A DNA stretch of 64,000 nucleotides from Metarhizium brunneum (Eukaryota; Ascomycota; Sordariomycetes; Hypocreales; Clavicipitaceae): NCBI RefSeq assembly GCF_013426205.1, contig NC_089424.1, forward strand, positions 4,216,001 through 4,280,000. Direction: 5' to 3'. The position numbers and the translations under genes were made by a program. The notes under the pieces were generated by a model, which did no database searches, was not told the DNA's origin, and was given only the letters and a program-made list of their open reading frames with translations. Positions 20,554-31,042 of the stretch are shown here, piece after piece (the stretch's first letter is position 1; the number at the start of each line of letters is the position of its first letter).

Positions 20554-22096
20554 ACTGGTGTTGGGGCTCGGCGTGTCGAGCGTCTATCAGCGTGCAGATG
20601 AACCAACTGGTGGTAGAAAGAATTAGCGCCGCATCAGACGAGCAATGTATTTTTAGAACACCAGACAGCTAATGCAGAATCGCACCCCCAATTCCAAGCG
20701 CATGTTGAATCGTGGGGGTCAAAAAGTGCATGAGGTCAGCATGATTGCACGCCTACGTGCGTCTCGTGATGGCCGCATTCAAGGCCGATTCCAAGGTACT
20801 ACCTAGATAACTGGTACATATGTAGCTTCCATTCTGGGTTCGCAAGGTGGCGTTATCCAGTGAGTTTGTAGCGTGAAATAGTATTCCGGGGAGGAGGCTT
20901 ACTCGAGTCCAAGTATTCTAGATCATGTACCGGGCCACGCGGACAGTTGGCTTCGTCGCGAGAATAGTGCCAAGGTGGATGCGAATGCCGAGCTGCCATT
21001 CTGAGTAAGAGCGAGAAAGACCAAGACCAAGATGATGCAGCGTCTAATTAGAAGCTGTGACAAAAACCAAAACCCAGGCTACCATCTAACAGGAAGTTGA
21101 GGAGCATTATGTAGTAATGGGACGGCTGTGAAAGCGTCGATGGTGGTTGCAGAAGATACGGCCTGGATGCTGGTTTGACTTGGTACGCAGGCATGGATGC
21201 TAGTTTGCCCTTTGTCCAGATGAAGGATACGATCTTGCTTCTATTTCTGGCACAACAAGAACTGAAGCACTTCTGTACTCGCCCATGTTTCTCGACCACG
21301 TATGGGTGGCTTGTTGCGCTGAGCCAGATATGGCAGGTCTACCAGGACCAGGTTTCTTGAAAACAAGCTTAAAATTGCTCGGGGCCTTGGCTTTTCTTGG
21401 TCGGTATTTGTGTCGCTGACTAGAACTTGTCACTGCCGCTGCACGATGAGTTCCCTAGAGAATTGAACATGGAACCCATTTCGCGGTCGCAATGCAAGCG
21501 TTATCTTGATGTCGCTTCGAGCACTCTAGAATCCATGCTAGATGATCAAATGTCGGGGTGCATGAGCTGACGCCAAACACGAAGCCACATGCCGAGTCCA
21601 GTCAATGCTACGGTCACCTTCTCCGCAAACTGGATGCCTACCTGCATATTCTGGGTCGAGCATTTACTGCTTGGTTCAGAGGGTACATTGGGATCAGCTC
21701 TGCATCGCGCACGTTCTTTTGTGAATCTCGTCCTGGGTTGGCCTGCCACATCATCGCGGCTTTGCTAGAAAGGGCAGGTTGCCTGACTTGTTGACCTGCC
21801 TATCTGGGAACATTTTAAGCCTTTTCCAGCCAATATCCAGATTGCGTGAAAGTCTGGATTGAGTCGGTTCTGAACAAGCAGCTGTGCATGCCTGAATGGC
21901 GAGGTATTCTGACGAGTGCTTATGCGTGTCCTTGGTACCGTGATTCATGCTAGTTTATGGATATATACAAGTACACAGAGAAATAAATAGGGACGGGCGC
22001 GGCCTCATTCTTGGCCTATGGATACGGCGCAACACGTTTCAAAACGTGACTTCTGTTTCCTGATATCGTTCTGCTATTGTGAATAGTCCTTCCAAC
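20554..22096. other. Intergenic region, no gene seen
   Basis: 1.5 kb without a credible exon chain. A TATA-like GGATATATAC at about 21959-21968 lies about 130 bases before the carboxypeptidase start. Confidence 0.5.
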
Positions 22097-23676
22097 ATGA
22101 GAGTGGTTGCTTTCTTCGCGTGTTTAGTAGCCACGGCGGCCACAATGCCGGCTGAGAGCCCTGTGTCTTACGACGGGCACAAGGTCTTTCGAGTCCCGAT
22201 CGTGGACGATGGCACGCACATCCAGAGTCTTATTGATCATTTGAATCTGAATGTCTGGCAGCCGCCCTCCAAAAAGGGTGCTTTTGCCGACATTCAGGTG
22301 GCCCCAAGCCAGTTGGCAGCCTTCGAGAACGCAATGAAAGGGCGCAGCTTCGAGATTATGCATGAGGATCTCGGAGACTCCATTACCAGAGAAGGCACCA
22401 TCCAGGCATATGCGGGTGAGTGACGACTCGTTCCTGTCCAGACCATGACCGCAATATCAGAGTGCAACGCTTAACACCCTCGTGTGAGTGATAGCCGGCT
22501 CGGCTAATGCCTCCTGGTTCACATCGTACCATCCATACAATGACCATCTTCAATGGATGAAGGACATTGCCTCTCAATACCCGAGCAATGTTAAGAGTGT
22601 CACGTCTGGAACCACGGGTGATGGCAATACCATAACGGGCCTGCATATTTTCGGCAGCAGCGGTGGCGGCAAGAAACCCGCCGTCGTTTTTCATGGCACC
22701 GTCCATGCGCGCGAATGGATCGTTGCTATGGTACGTTTCGTATTGTCAAGGCCAACGGGGATGAGAAAGCCAGCTAAGGACATGTCCCGGGCAGACTCTC
22801 GAGTATATAACCAACGAGCTCGTCGCCAAGTACGCTACCGATAGCGCCGTAAAGGCTGTTGTGGACAAGTACGACTTCTACATGTTCCCCATTGTCAATG
22901 TTGACGGTGAGTAGTCTATTGTACACCCACGGAACAGTCGTCTTGTCCTCTCTTCTACTCTACAAGAGCCGAAGGTCGGGATGGCTGATGTAATTTGATG
23001 CAGGCTTCAAGTACACGCAGTCGTCAGACCGCATGTGGAGGAAGAACCGGTCTCGCAACCAGGGCTCGAGCTGTCTCGGAACGGATCCCAATCGCAACTG
23101 GCCATACAAGTGGGATGGTCCTGGGTCATCAACGAACCCTTGTACTGAGACGTATCGGGGTGCATCTGCGGGCAACAGCCCAGAAGTCCAGTCGTACATC
23201 GCCTTCCTCGACAAGATCAAGAAGAGCCAAGGCGTCAAGCTATACATCGACTGGCACTCGTATTCTCAGCTGTTCATGACACGTAAGTCGTACAGTGCTT
23301 CTAGGAAACGTGCAAACTGGGACTAAATCACAAATACTAACGCGAGTTATCATTCCCTCGAATAGCATACGGGTACTCGTGCAGCGCAAGGACGCCCAAC
23401 AATGCTGCCTTGCAAGCTCTGGCAAAGGGTGCTTCCGACGCTATGAGGAGTGTCCACGGAACCACCTTCGCATATGGTCCAGTTTGCAATGTCATCTACC
23501 AAGTTGCCGGTGGCTCTATTGATTGGGTCCAGGACGTTCTTAAAGCCGACAATGTCTTCACAATCGAACTGCGTGACAAAGGTAGGTATGGGTTTGTCCT
23601 GCCACCGGACCAGATCATACCGTCTGGAGAGGAGAGCTTCGCTGGTGCCATGCATCTCTTCCAGCAGATGAGTTAG
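22097..23676 (+). CDS. Secreted metallocarboxypeptidase A (M14), five exons
   Basis: Zinc carboxypeptidase that removes C-terminal residues from peptides outside the cell. Exons 22097-22415, 22495-22730, 22795-22906, 23004-23282 and 23366-23676 give 418 residues; all introns GT-AG and in phase. Signal peptide about 1-16 (MRVVAFFACLVATAAT), then an M14 activation propeptide to about 105. Zinc ligands are His177 and Glu180 in HGTVHAREW and His306 in YIDWHSYSQL; the catalytic glutamate is Glu383 in FTIELRDKGRYGF. The substrate-binding DPNRNW segment is near 251. All catalytic residues are present, so it should be active after propeptide removal. Similar enzymes (MCPA) are cuticle-degrading proteases in insect-pathogenic Hypocreales, but that role is only a possibility here. 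Confidence 0.95.
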
Positions 23677-24168
23677 GGGGGCATTCCAAACAACAGCTGG
23701 GAATTGCCCAATGCCGTTTGTCGTAACACTGGCTTGCATATAGGACGGCGCAAGGTGTTTAGCGCGGGTGATGAGCATGTAGGGGCCATAAAAGAAAGGC
23801 AATTCACGTCGAACTTGCGGTAGCTGAGATTCCATATGCAGTGCGAACTGTACTCTAAGTGTGCCGAGTCTGTGATGTATATCTTGTGAACACAGGCATC
23901 CTAGTAACAAACAATTCATCCACTGCAGGTGAGTATGGTATGACATTAGCATCGAAGGATTACCGACCGAATGATGAACAGCTCCTGCATGGTTCCGTGA
24001 CGAGAATCTATAGGGATTGCGTTTCGTGACGATTGGACGGCCGGTTAGTGGGAAGGCAGAAATCCCAGGTTCCTCGGTGTGACAAGTTGGAGCAAAGAAA
24101 CGTTCACCTGTTCAGAGTTCAGAGGTGAAAGTATTTAATTTATATTCAGTGTTGACAAGGTTCAGTGT
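23677..24168. other. Convergent intergenic region
   Basis: About 490 bases between the 3' ends of the carboxypeptidase and RFA3 genes. A minus-strand frame overlapping 23350-23952 is a shadow of the last carboxypeptidase exon. Confidence 0.55.
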
Positions 24169-24624
24169 TTAGTTCTCAGAAATAAATATTGCCTTGTGCC
24201 GATGTGTGGCTTGGACCACTGCATTGTACAGCCCAAAGTCTAACATCCTGTCAGTACAGTCGCGACTTGTGCAAATGAGGAGTCCTTCGACGTGGCTTAC
24301 CAATGTCGGTGCCAGCATCTAGAGAGCTGAGCACTTTGATAGACAAGTCGGGATTCACTTTCCCAATGAGTTGAACGGCGTTGCCGTTGGTTAGGTGAGC
24401 ATCCTACAACACGGTTCGTATCCGTCAATCTAGTCATGGCTGGTCAAAAGAGAGCAGAGAGCCAGCAAACTTACCCGATTAAGCACCACGGTTACGATTC
24501 CATCAGAATCGATGGTGGCTTGGTCACCACGAAGCTGCGTGACCTTGCCTACAATGGTGACGAGCCGGCCAACAAAGCTGTCCAAATACGGAGCTGTGAT
24601 GCGCGGAGAGGAGAGTTCTGCCAT
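24169..24624 (-). CDS. RFA3: Replication protein A 14 kDa subunit, Rfa3-type (three exons)
   Basis: Smallest subunit of the single-stranded DNA-binding trimer RPA used in replication, repair and recombination. Exons 24624-24475, 24403-24301 and 24239-24169 give 107 residues, the normal size. The protein is a single OB fold: ITAPYLDSFVGRLVTIVGKV starts it, GDQATIDSDGIVTVVLNRDAHL is the middle, and NGNAVQLIGKVNPDLSIKVL with DIDFGLYNAVVQATHR finishes it, matching fungal Rfa3. Each splice junction restores the OB-fold reading frame (NR|DA; DI|DFG). Two inverted ACGCG cores about 150-160 bases upstream suggest MBF-type cell-cycle control. Confidence 0.92.
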
Positions 24625-24770
24625 CTTGGGGGGTATAGATTTAAATTGCCTTTATAAGCGCAAAAGTAGACAACGCCGCAATGATGGCTAGTGGCAACTG
24701 GTAATGAAGGAATTGCCAAATTCAATCGTGAGAGTTGGTGCCTCCCCTGCCGCCTTGGGCTCGAGAGAAG

Positions 24771-24786
24771 CGCGTCTCAAAACGCG
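24771..24786. promoter_or_regulatory. Inverted ACGCG pair (MBF-like) upstream of RFA3
   Basis: CGCGT at 24771-24775 and ACGCG at 24782-24786 form an inverted pair about 150 bases upstream of the RFA3 start. MBF (Mbp1/Swi6) binds ACGCG cores and drives G1/S transcription of replication genes in yeasts. The motif is seen; binding is inferred. Confidence 0.4.
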
Positions 24787-25824
24787 CAGGAAACAACACG
24801 CTATCACGTGAGCAGCAGTGCCAAAAACCGCACCGCAATTTATCCCGCTTCGGCGATCGGACAAACCGTTGCCGACAAGTTCAGAGCTGTTACGCCAAAT
24901 ACTTCAGTGGCGGGCAGGTGCCAATGGGACGAAGTTTGTGTGACGTCTGTGTGCTGCGCAAGGTTGCCACCACCACATCTTCCATGTTGCTAGGAAAGCC
25001 ATGTTGATTGGATTGGGATTTTGCATTTTAGCATTTCATCATGAACCTTGAACTGCGATTTTGCCACTCGCGGTTTCTTTAGCGACTCGACTAAGGAATA
25101 GGGTTAGTTGCACACTGCTGACTCGCGACTGCCAGGGACGACGGTGACAAACGAAGAATTCGTCGGCGCAGCAAGTTGCGAATGGGGGCCCTTTGGCCAA
25201 AGATCAGCGCCGGATGGTTTTAAATATCGCAATAATACGCCATTTGCCACCGCTCTGTCCACGACCTATGGCTCACGGGTAATTGCCGTTTGTCCAGCAA
25301 GCTTGGGAGGCATAAACATGAGAAAGGGGGACTTCGACATGAGCACATCCGTAATATTGGCCAGTTTTCCATTGAAAAATAATTTGGAGCCTCGAATTGC
25401 GAATCCGGACCAAATGTTCCGTTCTCCATGGGTCTGGCTGCCTTGGGCAACTTCTGGAACATCCTTGCGCCCATTCGCTGGGGGTACACCTTGACTGCTC
25501 CTCTTGACAACAGAACCAACCAACGGAGAAGGGAGATCGAGGCGTTCGTACTCTGTACGCCTTTAAATTGTTCCGCATTGGTCTTCGGTTGGAGAAGCAT
25601 CAGACTTTGACCAATAGCAACACGCATCTTCGCCATGGAGGCGTCGGAGTCAACCCCTACTGGTTTCTGTGGCATGGGGAGGCTTGTTGCCTGAAGCGTT
25701 GGAAGTTCTCTTTGTTGAAAAGCAGGTTCAAAAGTGACAGCCGACGTGCGAGATGAGCCACAAGACGACGGCAGACACACCTATGACCTCACGACCGTGG
25801 CCCACGCTGGGGTGGCAGTGGTCG

Positions 25825-25880
25825 CCCTTCTCGAGGCGCCTCCTTTGAGGTTCCCCCTTCTCAAGGTGCCTTTTCTTGAG
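25825..25880. repeat. Two-copy direct repeat, period 30
   Basis: CCCTTCTCGAGGCGCCTC.. (from 25825) is followed 30 bases later by CCCTTCTCAAGGTGCCTT.. (from 25855); both end TTGAG. The differences in the aligned part are transitions (G/A, C/T). Confidence 0.5.
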
Positions 25881-27046
25881 CTGCTGCCCGCGTGACTTTG
25901 TGTGAGACGACGCATGATTCCGAGTGCGTTGAGATTTCGTCCACTGTTGGGCTCTATCAGCTCTCGGCGGCCAGCTCACCATCGGAGCCGACTCCGAAAG
26001 TTGTCATTGGGTGTAGGCGGCTGAAAGACATCAAAGGCCAATACAGCCAATGCCAGAACACAGTAGGCTCTGGGCATGCAGGGCATTGCGGCTTGCCTGC
26101 CAGTATGCAAGCAAGTCAATTGGTGCTTCTCTGGACTGTGGACTTGGCCAGATCACTGTCCTGAGTGCCAGCCCCAGCATGGCGCGGTCGCATGCATTGT
26201 GAAACGCGCGGCATGGCGTTACTACTTGACCTCTCGAGAAGCATCTCTACTGCAGAGCGCAGGCGTGTAAGCCGTGCTATGAGCAGGGAGAGGAACCAGA
26301 CTCGGGTCCCCTTGACGGACCTGATGCGGTGGCGACAACAAGTTCCCATACGGGCAAGCCCCGACAAACGAACAAGCCACGGGTGAATGTCCGAGGCGGA
26401 TCAAAGTAATTGTTTGGAACACCTGCAGTCAAATCGTACCAATTCAGTGCTGCCAGGGTTTTATTACTTCCGTTTTGTGGAGAGGATCTCCTCCCAGAAT
26501 TGCCCGAGACAGGCACCCAAGTGTCACAGTGCCTTCGCAGTGGCACACTTTGACAGCCACTGATATCAACAAGCTACATGACGACCCCTCAGGCTGTCAA
26601 ACTTTGGGTGTGTAAAAAGGCCTGTTCGCTCGTAGAGGTCTCGGTGTTTGGTGTCTTCTAGGCTCCTGATGCAAGTTGTTGACCCCGAGCTCCTTCCATG
26701 TTCAAGGTGCAAGAAACTGTCATCAATTTGCTTCTACATCAAAGCGCATCCTTCTAACACTACTTCAACTTTTCTTTCCAAAACCGGCCCTGCCAGTCAC
26801 TGGGCTACTCTATCCGCCAGACTCAGTTAAATCATATCGAGCAAACTACTACCCTTGCAACACGCTTCCCTCCTCCCCTTGCCCAACAATTGCGACCGTG
26901 ACTGAGACGCAGGAAGTCGGCAGTGCGTAATACTTTACAAATCATTTTGTATAGTATCATCACTTCTTTCTCCAAGCAATTCAATAGTCTCACCGGTTAT
27001 CTTGTCGCCGTTCTCATCGTCGACGCAGCCTCCAACCAAATACGAT

Positions 27047-28106
27047 ATGTCGACGGCCGAGCTTTTGATTGGACAGATGGCGGGGGAAAACGAGATTGAC
27101 CCAGTCTTGTTTCGTCCAGACCAGCACTCCCTCTCCCAGTTTCCTCAGGCTGGCATCCACGGCGATGGGACACCGGATGCCCTGTTCTATCCGTTGTCCG
27201 GCCTGTCGGGAGAACACAAGGGGTATCAACTCGAGAGGTCAGACGGGAGTCTGTATTCATTTGACACAAGCATTCTGTTCCCCCCGACCGAATTGAATCC
27301 GGCGGCCTCTACGTCTGCTAGTTCGTCCAACTTTGTCAGCCAGACGCCGGCTTCGAGCGTGCTGTCCGCAGAGGATGGATCCGACAAGCCGAAGAAGACG
27401 CCCCCGCCTAAACGAAAAAAGAGTTGCACGATAATAAAGTCAACCAAAAAGAAGACGCCGACGGAAACACCGGCCAAGGCGGTGCCGAAGACCCGGACAC
27501 AGCCAAGGCGCGGAGCAACCAAGACCTCCAACAATACAATCGAGGTGCAGACGGAGGAGAATAAGCCGAAGCATCGTCGCCAACGGTCCCTAGAAAAAAA
27601 CCGGGTTGCCGCTTCAAAATGTCGAAAACGCAAGAAGCAGTGGACTGAAAACCTAGAACAGAAGAAATCGGGGCTGGAATCCGTCCACGCCGAGCTCCAG
27701 TCGGAATACATGGAACTTCTGCAAGAGACGTCTGAGCTGAAGAACTTTTTGATAAGCCATGCGAGCTGCCAAGACCCCAATATTGATATTTGGATAAAGA
27801 ACGAGGCCTCGAAATATGTTCGCAACCTTGACAATGCAAGTCTCGTCAACTCGATCCATTCGTTGCCGAGCCAAGATGGTAAGTGTGCTGCAATATCCGA
27901 ATACCAGGTGGGGATGACTGTTCCCCGGTCGGCGTTTGGTTGCTAACAATGCCACGTCAGGGGATGCCTTTACTTCACGACATGCATCGATCCCCAGCGC
28001 GATGGGCGGGCTCTCCCGAGAATCAACGGATCGCGAAACCGAGGAACTGAACAGCGGCGAAACCGAGGACGAGGAAGGTGCCTTTGAAGGGGACTTGGAG
28101 GACTGA
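27047..28106 (+). CDS. bZIP transcription factor, ATF/CREB-like (two exons)
   Basis: Nuclear DNA-binding regulator. Exons 27047-27878 and 27961-28106 give 325 residues. The bZIP region is unmistakable: basic part at about 176-198 (HRRQRSLEKNRVAASKCRKR then KKQW) with the N-x7-R spacing, followed by a leucine-zipper-like heptad series to about 236 (NLEQKKSGLESVHAELQSEY onward). The sequence SLEKNRVAASKCRKRKKQW resembles ATF/CREB-type fungal factors such as AtfA relatives more than GCN4/CpcA. A lysine-rich stretch (114-160) may be the nuclear signal, and the second exon encodes an acidic C-terminal tail (ETEELNSGETEDEEGAFEGD). I start at the first ATG (27047); the frame extends upstream without another ATG. 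Target genes are unknown. Confidence 0.9.
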
Positions 28107-29779
28107 TCAGTGGCCTTGTGGAGGGTGAAACTCCTCCTCGATTTTAGCCGGGGATCGCCAATAGCCGCAGCAGATGGGTGGTGATGGACTCCAGCGACAT
28201 TCTTGGCAGAGGTTTGGGTTTTTCAGGATGATGAGAAACTCGGCATTGTACGTTCAGACACTGACAGACTAGCATTTTGCTTGAGCATCGTATTGGAGTT
28301 GGAGAGAATCTGAGAAGCTTACACATGGACATAGTTTGGCGACTACTGAGGCTACGGTGACATAGTGGAGGGGGCTTTTGAGGCTCAAAATCGGAATGGA
28401 CGGGTGGCAATTTGGGGGACTGCATGCATCATGACTGTTATGACGACCAAAGATGAAGGGCATTACCTGGGCTCCCAGAGAGCAATGGCGCCACTGGAGA
28501 AGGGCGTTTTGATCGACGGACCGGGGGGTTCACCATGTTCGAGATGAGCATCTGGTGTTTGCTTATCAGCTGTTTAGCTACCTTGCCGAAATCTACTTTC
28601 GACTTGCCGTTTCGCAGATGGTGTCTGCTACTGACTGGGTATGCATCTGCTTGTACCCAGCCTGTGTCACCGCCCGAACTACAACGCTCACCAACATCCC
28701 GACCGCCCGAGCCACACAATCATCATTCGGCCGTATTTATCCCACTCTCAAATCATCTCCCAAACTCGGCATACTTTGTTGGGCAACCGCGGCGCGAAAA
28801 AGGGGCATCTCCGTCTGAATTTGGAAGTTACGCAAGATGTCATCGGAAACACTCGAAGACAGGCAGTTTTTGTCAGATTTCCGATGTGCAAAAGTCGTCA
28901 AACCCAAAGATTAGATCTGGCGTTTACATCAACCAAGGGGCACGATGGACCAACGGATATGGCGAGCCTGTTCCTTCAGTCACGAAAGTGCCAGGCTCGA
29001 AACGCGCACATTCGACACTGTGAAGGGGCGAGAGCGGCGATGCAGCTTGTACAGTATCTCACGGCCAATAGACACCCTTACCATCCGATTGGAGACCCTT
29101 GCCAAGGGGGGTGGTGCGTGTATGACATGACAGGCGCAGACTGTGTTGCACGCACGGCTCCTCGTCACAAAAGCGAGATACACGTCACAAAAGCGATGAC
29201 GCGATGATGCGCAATGAGAAGTGCATATACGAGACGTTGCAGCGTGTGCAAGGAGACTTTATATTAGGTAGCTTTCTAGCCGGTGGGCTTTGTTGATTCT
29301 CTTGACCCGTGGTATGTGTGTGTGGCGTGGTTACTCTGCCGGGTTGGAAACCAATGGCGAGCAATATGTGCCCGTGTATTTGTTTGTCGAGGGCTTTACA
29401 GACCAGGGGCAAGGCCCGGAAGATTTGGCCTTCGCGGCCATTATCCTTTTTCTTCTTCTGTCTTCCATATTTACCGTGAGTCTGGCACAATTTGGTCCGC
29501 AAGGGGGAAGATGCTGCTTTTTGGACGAACAGTTTGGGGAAGGTTGCAAACTGGTCCTGAAACTGTGGCTATGTAAATGATTCAATATTGATCTCTCTCG
29601 ACTGGTGACGGTGATGATGTAAAAATCCCCCCCGACTGGATGGGCCGAAAGCAATTTTTGGTCACTTGTACATGTTCACAGCGCGGAGCGGATGTAGAGC
29701 ATAGACGAAAGAACATATCAACCAACGCCTAGATACAGTTGACACTGGAACGTACAAAAGACCAGGCTTGGAGAGAAGT
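28107..29779. other. Convergent intergenic region, no gene seen
   Basis: 1.7 kb between the 3' ends of the bZIP and flavohemoglobin genes. Frames at 28535-29207 and 29283-29580 are poor in protein-like features and lack splice partners. No repeats recognised. Confidence 0.45.
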
Positions 29780-31042
29780 TCATTCAGAAGGCGAGCCAAA
29801 CAGCTCCATGTGAACATGCCCCTCGTCCACGCCCATCAACATCAAAGCCTTGCTCTGCGCCTTTATGAACGGTAGCGGGCCGCAGATGTAGAAGTCGGCG
29901 CCGGGCAGGAGCACCACGTCCTTGATTTTACTCAGCTCAAGCCCTCCCGCAAAGTCGTAGTCGAAGCCCTGCTGGTCCCGGTCCGTCACCTCTTGGTAGA
30001 AGACGGCCCGGCGGACCTGGGGATTGTTGGCGACAATCTCGGACAAGGCGGCCTTCATGGCGTGCCCGCGGCCACCGCGCGCGGCATGCACAAAGACGAC
30101 GCTCCTCCAGCTCGCCTGGTCCACGAGCGTCTTGAGCATGGCCATGGCGGGCGTCGCGGCGTTGACGTCGAGCACCAGGCCGCCGAGGGGCATGCTGACG
30201 TCGAGCTCCGCGCCTGCCGGCAGATCCTCATGGAGCACGCCGGCCGCGCGCCCGGCCGGACGGGCGTCGGAGGCGGCGGCCCCGGTGACCGAGATGCGGA
30301 GCGACTTTCCGTCGGGCGCGCCGGACACGCCGTACTGCCGCGGCTGGTACGACGCCAGCTCCGGGACGAAGCGCCGCACCGTGACAAACTGCCCGGGCTT
30401 GTGCGCCGGCAGGGCGCCCCCGTCGACCGGCGTCAGGTGGAAGGACATGATGGCCGCGTCGCTCTCTTGCGTCCTGTCCGAGACGAAGAACTTGCGCCAC
30501 CCCTTCCAGCCCCCGGGGGTCGCGGCCGCCTGGCGGTACAGCTCGCCCTCGAACCGGATACAGTACTCGGCGAGCTTCTCGTACGCGGCTCCCCAGGCAT
30601 CCAGGACTTGGTCGTCGGCGGCGGCGCCCAGCACCGTCTTGATGGCCGCCAAGAGGCCCTCGCCAAGGATGGGGTACTGCTCCGGGGTGATGCCTAGGCT
30701 GGCGTGCTTGTGGCCGATGCGGGACAGGGTCGTTTGGAGGGCGGCGGGATTGTCAATGTTGGATGCGTACACCCACACGGCGTGGGCGAGCGCCGCGGGC
30801 TGCTCGCCGGTGACTTGGTGCGTCGTGTTGAAGACATTTTTCAGCTCGGGGTGAAAGTCGAGGAGCCGCCTGTGCAGGAGGCTCGTGATGGCCATCCCGT
30901 GCTGCTCCAGCGCAGGGATCGTCGACTGGACGATTTTCATTTGTTCTGATGTGAGGGTCCTCCGGGGCATGGGCCCGAGGGCCAGCGGTTTACATGTTTG
31001 CCACGAGACACCGGGGCGGCGGATGGCACGCTGGACGAGCAT
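29780..31042 (-). CDS. Flavohemoglobin-like protein with altered active-site motifs
   Basis: Family members are NO dioxygenases: a haem globin fused to an FAD/NAD(P)H reductase. Intronless, 420 residues. A basic leader (MLVQRAIRRPGVSWQTCKPL) may be a mitochondrial presequence; Met25 is an alternative cytosolic start. The globin (about 30-165) keeps the CD1 Phe, the distal-loop FN..HQ.TGEQ segment, proximal His113 in HKHASLGITPEQY, and the AWG segment. The B10 position, Tyr in known NO dioxygenases, aligns with His57 (SLLHRRLL). In the reductase, the usual RxYS FAD motif reads RQYG (235-238) and the glycine-rich GGxGxTP NAD(P)H loop reads DVNAATP (292-298). The CGP motif (YICGPLPFI) and C-terminal ELFG are retained. 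It is a flavohemoglobin relative by full-length architecture, but normal NO-dioxygenase activity is doubtful. Confidence 0.9.
   Translation of the reverse strand: MLVQRAIRRPGVSWQTCKPLALGPMPRRTLTSEQMKIVQSTIPALEQHGMAITSLLHRRLLDFHPELKNVFNTTHQVTGEQPAALAHAVWVYASNIDNPAALQTTLSRIGHKHASLGITPEQYPILGEGLLAAIKTVLGAAADDQVLDAWGAAYEKLAEYCIRFEGELYRQAAATPGGWKGWRKFFVSDRTQESDAAIMSFHLTPVDGGALPAHKPGQFVTVRRFVPELASYQPRQYGVSGAPDGKSLRISVTGAAASDARPAGRAAGVLHEDLPAGAELDVSMPLGGLVLDVNAATPAMAMLKTLVDQASWRSVVFVHAARGGRGHAMKAALSEIVANNPQVRRAVFYQEVTDRDQQGFDYDFAGGLELSKIKDVVLLPGADFYICGPLPFIKAQSKALMLMGVDEGHVHMELFGSPSE

Larger units (their letters stand above)
24625..27046. other. 2.4 kb gene-free region between RFA3 and the bZIP gene
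   Basis: Divergent spacer. Contains MBF-like sites near RFA3, a single AGGGTTAG telobox-like site (about 25100-25107), and a short 30-bp-period direct repeat (25825-25880). Several upstream ATGs with short frames occur in the last 450 bases before the bZIP start, but I cannot define the transcript. No gene seen. Confidence 0.5.

Noticed and set aside
30024..30854. 276-codon plus-strand frame opposite the flavohemoglobin
   Set aside because: Antisense shadow created by high GC3; no domain-like sequence.
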